This document shows positions 1-6,036 of a DNA stretch of 6,277 bases, in pieces. Origin of the DNA: an uncultured Actinotalea sp. (GTDB taxonomy: Bacteria > Actinomycetota > Actinomycetes > Actinomycetales > Cellulomonadaceae). The translations under genes and the position numbers were made by a program. How positions within the stretch are numbered: the stretch's first letter is position 1; every line of letters starts with the position of its first letter. Location: positions 1 through 6,277 of the forward strand of contig NZ_CAMPHH010000199.1 of assembly GCF_946885855.1 (NCBI RefSeq), in the 5' to 3' direction. The notes under the pieces were generated by a model. That model was not told the DNA's origin and did not search any database. It worked only from the letters and a program-made list of their open reading frames with translations.

Positions 1-30
1 GTCCCCGTCGGCGCGCTCCCCGTCGGCGCC
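1..30 (-). repeat. 15-bp tandem repeat in the lipoprotein tail
   Basis: Bases 1-15 and 16-30 are two copies of a 15-bp unit, identical at 13 positions (shared core TCCCCGTCGGCGC). On the minus strand they encode Ala-Asp-Gly-Glu-Arg followed by Ala-Asp-Gly-Asp. The array may continue beyond the left edge. The period is a multiple of three, so a change in copy number would keep the frame. Confidence 0.6.
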
Positions 31-492
31 GTCGCCGGCGGGCGCCTGCGGCTCGACGGGCAACGGCGTCACGACCGACTCCCGCGTGGGCGCCGGCTCC
101 TCGGTCGGCACCGGTGCAACCGGTGCAGCTGAGGACGCCGTCCGGAGCGCCTCGACCTCCGCCCCGACCGCGCGGAGCGCGTCGTCCACCTCCCGGTAGC
201 GGCGGACGGAGATCGCATCCGCCTCGACGGCCCGGTCCAGCTCCGCGCGGACCAGCTCCAGTCCCGTCGCCGCCGCGTCGAGGCGACCCTGCGCCGCGGC
301 GGAGGTGACCGACCAGACCGCCTCCTGCAACCGCGCCCCGGCCTCCTCGGACAGATCGGCCGGCGGCCCGGCGCAGCCGCCCAGACCGAACACGCCCGCG
401 ACCAGCGCCACGACGACCAGCCGCGACCGGACGCCCCCCGCTCCCGTCGCCGGGTCCGATGACCGCCGTCCCCGCTGAGAGCTCGCCGTCAC
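1..492 (-). CDS. Putative lipoprotein downstream of the kinase (partial, C-terminus outside the window)
   Basis: This frame is open for all 164 codons from the GTG at 492 to the window edge. The start is chosen because the kinase stop (TGA, 491-489) and this GTG share the bases GTGA, a typical translational-coupling overlap. Residues 1-24 are Arg-rich. Residues 25-37 are a hydrophobic stretch (LVVVALVAGVFGL), followed by LGGC, a lipobox with Cys40 as the predicted lipidated residue, so the mature protein should sit on the outer face of the membrane. Residues 43-118 are charged and Ala/Leu-rich with a heptad-like rhythm and are probably helical. From residue 119 the chain turns Pro/Thr/Ala/Glu-rich and ends in an Ala-Asp-Gly repeat, like a flexible tail. 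I do not recognise a named family. Such small lipoproteins are often left as hypothetical. A role as extracytoplasmic partner of the kinase is inference from the overlap alone. Confidence 0.8.
   Translation of the reverse strand, partial: MTASSQRGRRSSDPATGAGGVRSRLVVVALVAGVFGLGGCAGPPADLSEEAGARLQEAVWSVTSAAAQGRLDAAATGLELVRAELDRAVEADAISVRRYREVDDALRAVGAEVEALRTASSAAPVAPVPTEEPAPTRESVVTPLPVEPQAPAGDGADGERADGD
110..127 (-). repeat. 9-bp perfect tandem repeat (two copies of ACCGGTGCA)
   Basis: The plus strand reads ACCGGTGCA twice in a row. On the coding strand this lies in the Ala-Pro-Val-Ala-Pro-Val run that begins the Pro-rich tail of the lipoprotein. It is in frame and most simply reflects low-complexity coding sequence. 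Confidence 0.55.
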
Positions 493-1904
493 GGCGCCAC
501 GCTCCGCTGCAGGTCCTCGAGGGCCTCGCCGAGGGGGCCCTCCACCGCCGGGTACGTCGGTACCTCCGGCGTCCCCCGTCCGTCCGTGACCTGACCGATC
601 GCCAGGGCCACCGCGGCGGAGAGGAGGACCGCCACCGCGCCGAGGACCAGCCACAGGCGCCGCCCCGCGGGGAGTGCGGGAGCCCTCCGGGCCGCCGACC
701 GCCGCCGCGCGTGCGGCCGGACGAGCGGGATCGGCTGCGTGCGTCCGGGCTCGTCGCCGCTGGCGCCTCCGGCTGCGCCCGGCGCAGCGGACGCCCGGGC
801 GGCAGACCCGGCCACGGCACCCGTCCCCTCCCCGGGGGCACGGCGGCCCGCGGGTCGCGGCGCCCGGGCGGGGTGCACGGGCGCAAGGCCACGCGGCGTC
901 GCCGCGAGCGCGCCGGTGGGCAGGTCCATCGCCCCCGTCCGGTCCGGGTCCACCGCCGGCGGCGTGTCCGGACCGGCCTCCGCAGCGGGACCGCCCGGGC
1001 CGAGGAGGACGGCGCGCTCCCCCGCCGGCGACGGGCCGGCCAGGTCACCGAGGCGCCGCGCTGCCTCCACCATGGTCAACCGTGCGTCCGGCTCCCGCGC
1101 GGTCATGCCCGTGAGGAGGGCACGCCACGCCGGGCTCACGTCGTGCGGGACGGGCGGGTCGGTCGTCAGCCGGGCGGCGGCGACCTCGGCGACCGTGCCC
1201 GTGAAGGCCTTGCGCCCGGTGAGGCACTCCAGGAGCACCAGTCCGAGCGCGTAGACGTCCGTCGCCGGGCCGACCAGGCTGCCGGTCGCCTGCTCGGGGC
1301 TGAGGTACGTCGCGGTGCCCAGTGTCGTCCCGGTCATGGTCAGGCGGGCCCCGTCGGCGAAGCGCGCGATCCCGAAGTCGGCGAGCTTGACGATCGGCCC
1401 GGTGGTCAGCGCGGCGTCCGGGTCCTCACGGACCGCGGACTCGCGGTCGACGAGGAGGATGTTCGCCGGCTTGATGTCGCGGTGCACGACGTCCGCCGCG
1501 TGCACCGTCGCGATCGCCTCGGCGAGCTGACGGCCGATCCGGGCGCTGTGCACCGGCGTGAGGGGGCCCGTGCTCAGAAGGTCGGCGAGCGTGGGGCCGG
1601 GGACGAGCTCCATGACGATGTACGTCTGCTGGAGCGGGCCGCCCGCGTAGGCCGAGCCCGCGTCGTGGAGCGCGACCAGACCGGGGTGGTTCATGTGCGA
1701 GAGCACCCGGATCTCGGCCTGGTGCCGGAGCACCTCGTCCGAGTCGGGTGTGGGGGGGAAGAGCTTGACGGCCACGTCACGACCCAGCACCTCGTCGTGC
1801 GCGCGGTAGACCGTCGCCATCCCGCCCTGCCCGACGACGTCCTCGATGCGGTAGCGCCCGTCGAGGACGACCCCGTGGGCCACGTCGACAGGCCCTGGCG
1901 TCAC
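489..1904 (-). CDS. Membrane-anchored serine/threonine protein kinase (Hanks type, PknB-like)
   Basis: The product has 471 residues and should phosphorylate Ser/Thr on cytosolic proteins. The catalytic domain (about 18-280) has every expected landmark: glycine loop GQGGMATV (25-32), ATP-binding Lys47, Glu64 of helix C, catalytic loop HRDIKPAN (141-148) with Asp143, DFG (176-178), an activation loop with Thr189, 191, 193 and 194, SPE in place of APE (202-204), and Arg275. Residues about 290-400 are a Pro/Ala/Gly-rich linker and 402-416 are Arg-rich. Residues 417-437 form one transmembrane helix, leaving a 34-residue outer tail, so there are no PASTA repeats and no large sensor. The GTG at 1904 is chosen because AAGGAGAG lies just upstream and conserved kinase sequence starts soon after; the frame stays open to 2282 but that extension is not kinase-like. 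A segment of about 15 extra residues separates HRDIKPAN from DFG. The downstream lipoprotein overlaps by 4 bp. Kinase identity is certain; substrates are unknown. Confidence 0.97.
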   Translation of the reverse strand: MTPGPVDVAHGVVLDGRYRIEDVVGQGGMATVYRAHDEVLGRDVAVKLFPPTPDSDEVLRHQAEIRVLSHMNHPGLVALHDAGSAYAGGPLQQTYIVMELVPGPTLADLLSTGPLTPVHSARIGRQLAEAIATVHAADVVHRDIKPANILLVDRESAVREDPDAALTTGPIVKLADFGIARFADGARLTMTGTTLGTATYLSPEQATGSLVGPATDVYALGLVLLECLTGRKAFTGTVAEVAAARLTTDPPVPHDVSPAWRALLTGMTAREPDARLTMVEAARRLGDLAGPSPAGERAVLLGPGGPAAEAGPDTPPAVDPDRTGAMDLPTGALAATPRGLAPVHPARAPRPAGRRAPGEGTGAVAGSAARASAAPGAAGGASGDEPGRTQPIPLVRPHARRRSAARRAPALPAGRRLWLVLGAVAVLLSAAVALAIGQVTDGRGTPEVPTYPAVEGPLGEALEDLQRSVAP

Positions 1905-1906
1905 AT

Positions 1907-1916
1907 CCCTCTCCTT
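1907..1916 (-). promoter_or_regulatory. Ribosome binding site that fixes the kinase start
   Basis: The minus strand reads AAGGAGAGGG here, with GGAG six bases before the GTG at 1904. An ATG at 1906-1904 overlaps that GTG but is followed at once by TGA, so GTG is the start this site serves. Confidence 0.8.
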
Positions 1917-2042
1917 CGGTCCGCGCCGACCTCGTCCGGTCGACCCTGGCGGTCCCGGCCGTACCGGTGACCGGTCCGACGCTACGGCGCGCGCCGCACG
2001 GCCGCACCTCGAGCGCGGCCGTCCCAGGCGGCCCGGGCACGT

Positions 2043-2048
2043 CACAAT
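2043..2048 (+). promoter_or_regulatory. Candidate -10 element for a leaderless yciI-like mRNA
   Basis: CACAAT keeps the two most important -10 bases (A at the second position, T at the last) in an otherwise GC-rich region. Its last base is followed by five bases and then the GTG start, so transcription would begin at or next to the start codon. No Shine-Dalgarno precedes the GTG, which fits leaderless translation. No -35 is evident. Confidence 0.35.
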
Positions 2049-2053
2049 GCGCT

Positions 2054-2383
2054 GTGGCCATCTACGCGATCGAGTACGAGTACGACCGGCGCGCCGACGT
2101 CGTCGAGGCGCACCGCCCGGCGCACCGGGCGTTCCTCCGCGGCCTCTTCGAGGAGGGTGTCGTGCTGGCGAGCGGGCCCCTGCGCGGCGGCGTCCGGCGC
2201 GAGGACGCGGACGGGGCGAGCGAGGGCGTCGCGCCCGCCGGCGCGCTCCTCCTCGTCCGCGCCGACTCCCCCGCGGCGGCACTGGCGCTGCTGGACGACG
2301 ACCCCTTCCGGGGCGAGGGCCTGCTCGTGTCCCGCTCCGCGCGCGAGTGGTACCCCGTCGTGGGGCCGATCACCGCGGACTGA
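2054..2383 (+). CDS. YciI family protein (109 aa)
   Basis: This is a small single-domain protein of the YciI type, a ferredoxin-like alpha/beta fold found alone or fused to other domains; the biochemical role of stand-alone members is mostly unknown. Family hallmarks visible: an N-terminal strand (AIYAIEYEY), the HRPAHRAFL segment with conserved His24, the GVVLASGPL turn (35-43), a second strand (GALLLVRA, 63-70), the helix SPAAALALL, the DPF motif with Asp83, and the closing strand REWYPVVG. Length is normal for the family. The GTG at 2054 is chosen because homology begins at once; the upstream ATG at 1967 would add 29 residues of no recognisable character. A DADGAS stretch (51-56) looks like a loop between strands. 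It is transcribed alone, diverging from the kinase and converging on terC, so context says little about function. Confidence 0.92.
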   Translation: MAIYAIEYEYDRRADVVEAHRPAHRAFLRGLFEEGVVLASGPLRGGVRREDADGASEGVAPAGALLLVRADSPAAALALLDDDPFRGEGLLVSRSAREWYPVVGPITAD

Positions 2384-2417
2384 CCGGGCCCACCGATCCG
2401 CGGCGAAGCGACCGGGG

Positions 2418-2446
2418 GGCGCCGTTCGAACCGGACGACCGGCACC
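2418..2446 (-). terminator. Weak hairpin after the terC stop, possible terminator
   Basis: On the minus strand GGTGCCG (2446-2440) can pair with CGGCGCC (2424-2418), seven pairs including one G-U, around a 15-base loop. It begins about 20 bases after the terC stop in the gap between convergent genes. There is no T-run after it, so it is not a classical intrinsic terminator. Confidence 0.28.
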
Positions 2447-2466
2447 TCGACCGGACCCCTGCCACC

Positions 2467-3651
2467 TCAGCCGTCGCCGCCGCCGTCCCGCCGGGCGCCG
2501 TCGGTCCGCGCGCCGTCGCCCCCGCTGCCGTCGCTTCCCGGGGCCTCCGGCCCGCCGAGCCGTCCCACGCGGGCCGAGTGCGTCAGCGGAGCGTCGGCGA
2601 CGGGTGTGCCCACGTCGGCCGGGTCGACCCCCTCGTCGGCCAGCTCGCCCTGCTCCGCGACGGACTCCACGTCCGTCCGACGGCGTCGCGTCGCGAGCAG
2701 GCTCGCCACGGTGGCCACCGTGAGTGTGCCGAGGATGACGGTGAGGGACAGCCAGATCGGGATCTCCGGAGCCCACTCGACGTGCTCGCCGCCGTTGATG
2801 AAGGGCAGCTCGTTGGTGTGCAGCGCCTCCAGCACGAGCTTGACGCCGATGAACGCGAGGATCACGGCGAGACCCTGCGACAGGTAGACGAGGCGCTGCA
2901 GCAGCCCACCGAGGAGGAAGTAGAGCTGACGCAGGCCGAGCAGCGCGAAGGCGTTCGTCGTGAAGACGATGTACGGCTCCTTGGTCAGCCCGAAGATCGC
3001 GGGGATCGAGTCGAGCGCGAAGAGCACGTCCGTCGAGCCGATCGCGATCATCACGATGAGCATGGGCGTCGCGAGCCGACGCCCCGCCTGCCGGACGAAC
3101 AGGCGGTCGCTGTGGTACTCGGTGGTGGACGGCAGCACACGGCGCACCAGGCGCAGCAGCCGGTTGTCCTTGAACTCGACCGGCGCGTCCTCCTCGTGCT
3201 TCTCCCGCGCGAGCTTGACCGCCGTGTACACGAGGAACGCGCCGAACAGGTAGAAGACCCAGGAGAACTGCGCGATCGCCGCGGCGCCCGCCCAGATGAA
3301 CAGGCCCCTCAGGACGATCGCGATGGCCACGCCGACCAGGAGGACCTTCTGCTGGTAGGGGCGTGGGACGGCGAACCTCGTCATGATGATGAGGAAGACG
3401 AAGAGGTTGTCGACCGACAGGCTCTTCTCGGTGACGTACCCCGCGAAGTACTCACCGCCGTACGTCGTGCCCGCGACGGCCATCATCCCCAGGCCGAAGA
3501 GGATCGCCAGGGCGATGTAGACCGAGGACCAGATCGCCGACTCCCGGAACGTCGGCTCGTGCGGCGTCCGCACGTGCGCGAAGAAGTCGAAGACGACGAG
3601 GGCGAGGACGCCCCCCGCCGTGACGAGCCAGACCCACAGCGGGATGTCCAC
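2467..3651 (-). CDS. TerC/Alx-family integral membrane protein, probable Mn2+ exporter
   Basis: The product has 394 residues and about nine hydrophobic segments. It belongs to the TerC family, Alx subgroup, members of which export or balance manganese. Diagnostic motifs: ExxxSVDNLFVF (Glu75, Asp81, Asn82), GSTDVLFALDSIPAIFG (205-221, with Asp208 and Asp214 as likely metal-handling acids inside helices), TNAFALLGLRQLYFLLGG (232-249) and the late helix FIGVKLVLEALH (267-278). A cytosolic loop (146-192) with many charges joins the two halves. After Arg322-325 the last 70 residues are a Gly/Asp/Arg-rich tail, probably disordered. The GTG at 3651 is chosen because GGAGG lies four bases upstream and the hydrophobic N-terminus begins there; the ATG at 3723 would read through the riboswitch. 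The leader carries a yybP-ykoY-type element, so expression should rise with Mn2+. Family assignment is firm; manganese as substrate is inferred from family and riboswitch. Confidence 0.96.
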   Translation of the reverse strand: MDIPLWVWLVTAGGVLALVVFDFFAHVRTPHEPTFRESAIWSSVYIALAILFGLGMMAVAGTTYGGEYFAGYVTEKSLSVDNLFVFLIIMTRFAVPRPYQQKVLLVGVAIAIVLRGLFIWAGAAAIAQFSWVFYLFGAFLVYTAVKLAREKHEEDAPVEFKDNRLLRLVRRVLPSTTEYHSDRLFVRQAGRRLATPMLIVMIAIGSTDVLFALDSIPAIFGLTKEPYIVFTTNAFALLGLRQLYFLLGGLLQRLVYLSQGLAVILAFIGVKLVLEALHTNELPFINGGEHVEWAPEIPIWLSLTVILGTLTVATVASLLATRRRRTDVESVAEQGELADEGVDPADVGTPVADAPLTHSARVGRLGGPEAPGSDGSGGDGARTDGARRDGGGDG

Positions 3652-3689
3652 GAGACCTCCGGTACGACGGGAGCGGTACCGAAGGTCTC
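3652..3689 (-). promoter_or_regulatory. Expression platform: 14-bp hairpin hiding the terC Shine-Dalgarno
   Basis: On the minus strand GAGACCTTCGGTAC (3689-3676) is complementary to GTACCGGAGGTCTC (3665-3652) over 14 pairs with a single U-G wobble, around a 10-base loop. The second arm contains the GGAGG ribosome binding site and ends at the base before the GTG start. The first arm is also the 3' closing strand of the aptamer, so the two structures exclude each other. This is the arrangement of a translational ON switch: ligand favours aptamer closure and frees the ribosome site. Confidence 0.8.
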
Positions 3690-3786
3690 CCCCACCCGGC
3701 CCCCACGGACCGGGCCGGTGCACCGGGCCGACGATGGCGTCAGCCGTGATGACGATGCCACCGCGGCGGGGTACTCCCCTTCAACC
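3678..3786 (-). promoter_or_regulatory. yybP-ykoY-type Mn2+ riboswitch aptamer upstream of terC
   Basis: On the minus strand the element starts with GGTTGAAGG (3786-3778), running into the hallmark GGGGAGTA (3779-3772). A central hairpin follows: GGTGG/CCATC (3762-3758 with 3737-3733) stacked on CGTCA/TGACG (3754-3750 with 3742-3738), holding a CGTCATCACG segment that resembles the conserved GUCAACA region. A second hairpin has eight-base arms (3714-3707 with 3702-3695) and a GTGG loop. It closes with the hallmark GAGACCTTC (3689-3681), whose CCTTCGGT pairs with the first strand over eight pairs to form P1. GGGGAGUA and the (A/G)GACCUU return are the known signature of the class, and genes of this TerC subgroup are its known targets. 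I matched it by eye, not with a covariance model. Confidence 0.88.
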
Positions 3787-3874
3787 GGCCGAGCATAGAC
3801 CTCCCACCGGAACCCGGCGCGCCATCGGCGGGAGAGGTGCGAGATGGGAGGGACCGAGGGCCCGAGCCGCCGCG
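3787..3874 (-). other. Gap between uvrB stop and terC leader
   Basis: After the uvrB stop, a short stem (GCCGCC at 3889-3884 with GGCGGC at 3871-3866) spans the stop codon itself but has no T-run, so evidence for a uvrB terminator is poor and read-through into the terC leader is possible. The rest holds the terC promoter and no gene. Confidence 0.35.
3792..3797 (-). promoter_or_regulatory. Candidate -10 element of the terC riboswitch transcript
   Basis: The minus strand reads TATGCT, a fit to TAnnnT. Six to seven bases downstream is the G at 3786/3785, the first base of the aptamer's P1, so the transcript would begin with the riboswitch itself. No good -35 is seen, as is common in this group. 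Confidence 0.55.
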
Positions 3875-6007
3875 TCAGGCGGTGGCGGCCTGCATGTCAC
3901 GCAGCTCCTTCTTCAGCCCGGAGATCTCGTCCCGGAGCCGGGCCGCGAGCTCGAACTGCAGCTCCGCGGCGGCGGCGTGCATCTGCTCCGACAGCTCCTG
4001 GATCAGCTCGGCGAGCTCGCCGGCCGGCACCGCCGCCATCCGCGCCCGCGGGCTGTCGACGTCACCCCCCACCCCGCCGGCCGGGACCGGCGCGCGGCCC
4101 TTCGCCCCCTTGCCCTTCCCGGTCCCCTTGCCCGGGTTGCGGTACCCGCCCTCGAGCAGCTCCGCCGTGTCGATGTCCTCGCGGGCGAGCATGTCCGTGA
4201 CGTCGCTGATGCGCTTGCGCAGCGGGGTGGGGTCGATCCCGTGCTCCCGGTTGTACGCGACCTGCCTCTCCCGGCGCCGGTTCGTCTCCTCGATCGCCTG
4301 CGCCATCGAGGGCGTCACGGTGTCCGCGTACATGTGGACCTGCCCGGAGACGTTCCGAGCCGCGCGTCCGATCGTCTGGATGAGCGAGGTGCCGGACCGC
4401 AGGAAGCCCTCCTTGTCGGCGTCCAGGATGCTCACGAGCGACACCTCGGGGAGGTCCAGGCCCTCCCGCAGGAGGTTGATGCCGACGAGCACGTCGAAGA
4501 CGCCCATCCGCAGCTCGCGGAGCAGCTCGACCCGTCGCAGGGTGTCGACCTCGGAGTGCAGGTATCGCACCCGCACGTCCTTCTCGAGGAGGTAGTCGGT
4601 GAGGTCCTCCGACATCTTCTTGGTCAGGGTGGTCACGAGGACCCGCTCGTCCCGCTCGACCCGGACGCGGATCTCCTCCAGGAGGTCGTCGATCTGCCCC
4701 TTCGTGGGCTTGACCACGATCTCGGGGTCGACGAGGCCGGTCGGACGGATGATCTGCTCCACGACGCCGTCGGACTGCGAGAGCTCGTACGCCCCGGGCG
4801 TCGCGGAGAGGTACACGGTCTGACCGATGCGCTCGACGAACTCCTCCCAGCGCAGCGGCCGGTTGTCCATCGCGCTCGGCAGCCGGAAGCCGTGCTCGAC
4901 GAGGGCCCGCTTGCGGGACATGTCGCCCTCGTACATCGCGCCGATCTGCGGGACCGTGACGTGCGACTCGTCGATGACCAGCAGGAAGTCCTCGGGGAAG
5001 TAGTCCAGCAGCGTGTTCGGCGCCGTCCCGGGCCCGCGCCCGTCGATGTGCCGCGAGTAGTTCTCGATGCCGGCGCACGTGCCGACCTGACGCATCATCT
5101 CGATGTCGTACGTCGTCCTCATGCGCAGCCGCTGCGCCTCGAGCAGCTTGTTCTGCCGCTCGAGCTCGGCGAGCCGCTCCTCGAGCTCCGCCTCGATGCT
5201 CGCGATCGCCCGCTCCATGCGCTCGGGACCGGCGACGTAGTGCGACGCCGGGAAGACGAACGTCTCCTGCTCCTGGCGGATGACGTCGCCGGTGAGCGGG
5301 TGCAGCGTCTGGATCGACTCGATCTCGTCGCCGAACATCTCGATGCGCACCGCGAGCTCCTCGTACACCGGGATGATCTCCACGGTGTCCCCGCGCACCC
5401 GGAACGTGCCACGGGTGAACGCCATGTCGTTCCGCGCGTACTGCATCTGCACGAACCGGCGCAGGAGCTGGTCGCGGTCGATGACGTCGCCGACGGAGAG
5501 CCGGACCATCCGGTCCACGTACTCCTGGGGCGTGCCCAGGCCGTAGATGCAGGACACCGAGGCCACGACGACGACGTCGCGCCGCGTCAGCAGCGAGTTG
5601 GTCGCCGAGTGCCGCAGCCGCTCGACCTCCTCGTTGATCGAGGAGTCCTTCTCGATGTAGGTGTCCGTCTGCGCGATGTACGCCTCGGGCTGGTAGTAGT
5701 CGTAGTACGAGACGAAGTACTCGACGGCGTTGTGGGGCAGCAGCTCGCGGAACTCCGTGGCCAGCTGCGCCGCGAGGGTCTTGTTGTGCGCCATGACCAG
5801 CGTCGGTCGCTGCAGCTGCTCGACGAGCCACGCCGTCGTCGCCGACTTGCCGGTGCCCGTCGCACCGAGGAGGACGACGTCCTTCTCCCCCGCCCTGACG
5901 CGCTGGGTGAGCTGCGCGATCGCCTTGGGCTGGTCACCGGAGGGCTGGTACTCCGAGACCACCTCGAACGGGGCCACACGGCGTTGCAGGTCGGTCACGG
6001 GACGCAT
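3875..6007 (-). CDS. uvrB: UvrABC system protein B (excinuclease ABC subunit B)
   Basis: This is a complete 710-residue UvrB, the damage-verifying helicase of nucleotide excision repair. It is loaded onto lesions by UvrA, opens the strands with its beta-hairpin, and recruits UvrC for the cuts. Motifs in order: YQPSGDQP (20-27); Walker A GATGTGKS (48-55); HNKTLAAQL (74-82); the beta-hairpin start [11 protein letters not shown] (100-110) with its aromatic residues; DESH of motif II (346-349); LSATP (400-404); [14 protein letters not shown] (509-522); and QTIGRAARN of motif VI (544-552). A C-terminal UVR domain (about 664-702) should contact UvrC. Between helicase core and UVR is a Gly/Lys-rich linker (625-655) that makes the protein somewhat longer than the 673-residue E. 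coli UvrB. The ATG at 6007 starts right at the family N-terminus; the frame is open to 6172, but a promoter-like element at 6036-6014 sits in that extension. No Shine-Dalgarno precedes the ATG. Confidence 0.99.
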   Translation of the reverse strand: MRPVTDLQRRVAPFEVVSEYQPSGDQPKAIAQLTQRVRAGEKDVVLLGATGTGKSATTAWLVEQLQRPTLVMAHNKTLAAQLATEFRELLPHNAVEYFVSYYDYYQPEAYIAQTDTYIEKDSSINEEVERLRHSATNSLLTRRDVVVVASVSCIYGLGTPQEYVDRMVRLSVGDVIDRDQLLRRFVQMQYARNDMAFTRGTFRVRGDTVEIIPVYEELAVRIEMFGDEIESIQTLHPLTGDVIRQEQETFVFPASHYVAGPERMERAIASIEAELEERLAELERQNKLLEAQRLRMRTTYDIEMMRQVGTCAGIENYSRHIDGRGPGTAPNTLLDYFPEDFLLVIDESHVTVPQIGAMYEGDMSRKRALVEHGFRLPSAMDNRPLRWEEFVERIGQTVYLSATPGAYELSQSDGVVEQIIRPTGLVDPEIVVKPTKGQIDDLLEEIRVRVERDERVLVTTLTKKMSEDLTDYLLEKDVRVRYLHSEVDTLRRVELLRELRMGVFDVLVGINLLREGLDLPEVSLVSILDADKEGFLRSGTSLIQTIGRAARNVSGQVHMYADTVTPSMAQAIEETNRRRERQVAYNREHGIDPTPLRKRISDVTDMLAREDIDTAELLEGGYRNPGKGTGKGKGAKGRAPVPAGGVGGDVDSPRARMAAVPAGELAELIQELSEQMHAAAAELQFELAARLRDEISGLKKELRDMQAATA
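4106..4133 (-). repeat. 10-bp direct repeat (CCCCTTGCCC) in the uvrB linker
   Basis: CCCCTTGCCC occurs at 4106-4115 and again at 4124-4133, an 18-bp spacing equal to six codons. It encodes the [12 protein letters not shown] run of the flexible linker before the UVR domain. Confidence 0.5.
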
Positions 6008-6013
6008 GGGACA

Positions 6014-6036
6014 ACGGTACGTCGCACCACCGACAC
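6014..6036 (-). promoter_or_regulatory. Candidate DNA-damage promoter of uvrB (PafBC type, RecA/LexA independent), leaderless
   Basis: The minus strand reads GTGTCGGTG (6036-6028), then exactly eight bases, then TACCGT (6019-6014). The known RecA-independent damage promoter of mycobacteria and relatives, served by the activator PafBC, is TTGTCRGTG-N8-TAnnnT; only the first, weakly conserved T differs here. Six bases separate TACCGT from the ATG at 6007, so the transcript would start at or beside the start codon, which explains the missing Shine-Dalgarno. uvrB is a sensible member of a damage regulon. Confidence 0.68.

Larger units (their letters stand above)
1905..2053. other. Divergent intergenic region between the kinase and yciI-like genes
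   Basis: These 149 bases must hold both promoters. For the kinase (minus) the best -10 candidate is TAGCGT at 1987-1982, without a recognisable -35. For the plus gene a -10-like CACAAT lies at 2043-2048. A near-palindrome ACCGGT-g-ACCGGT lies at 1963-1975. Nothing else stands out. Confidence 0.4.

Noticed and set aside
459..1970. A 503-codon plus-strand open frame opposite the kinase
   Set aside because: Its protein is Arg/Gly/Pro/Val-rich with no motif, and the minus strand holds an unmistakable kinase. Such antisense frames stay open because of the high GC.
1905..2282. N-terminal extension of the kinase to 2282
   Set aside because: It would overlap the whole intergenic region and much of the yciI-like gene, is Arg/Gly-rich, and a good ribosome binding site stands before the GTG at 1904.
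2424..2431. TTCGAA-centred palindrome as a LexA box
   Set aside because: The actinobacterial LexA site needs GAAC and GTTC arms with a four-base spacer. Here they abut in the reverse sense, and the site lies in the gap between convergent genes.
3715..3726. Palindrome CCGGTGCACCGG, with a relative GCGGTGCACCGC at 6144-6155, as a shared operator
   Set aside because: The first lies inside the riboswitch RNA, where pairing within the fold explains it; the common eight-base core is likely to recur by chance at this composition.
2047..3798. A 583-codon plus-strand open frame opposite terC
   Set aside because: It overlaps the yciI-like gene in another frame and the Mn2+ exporter on the other strand; its product is low-complexity Arg/Asp/Glu sequence. 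Shadow frame.
3866..3889. GCCGCC/GGCGGC stem at the uvrB stop codon as a terminator
   Set aside because: The stem is short, includes coding bases and the stop codon, and is not followed by a T-run.
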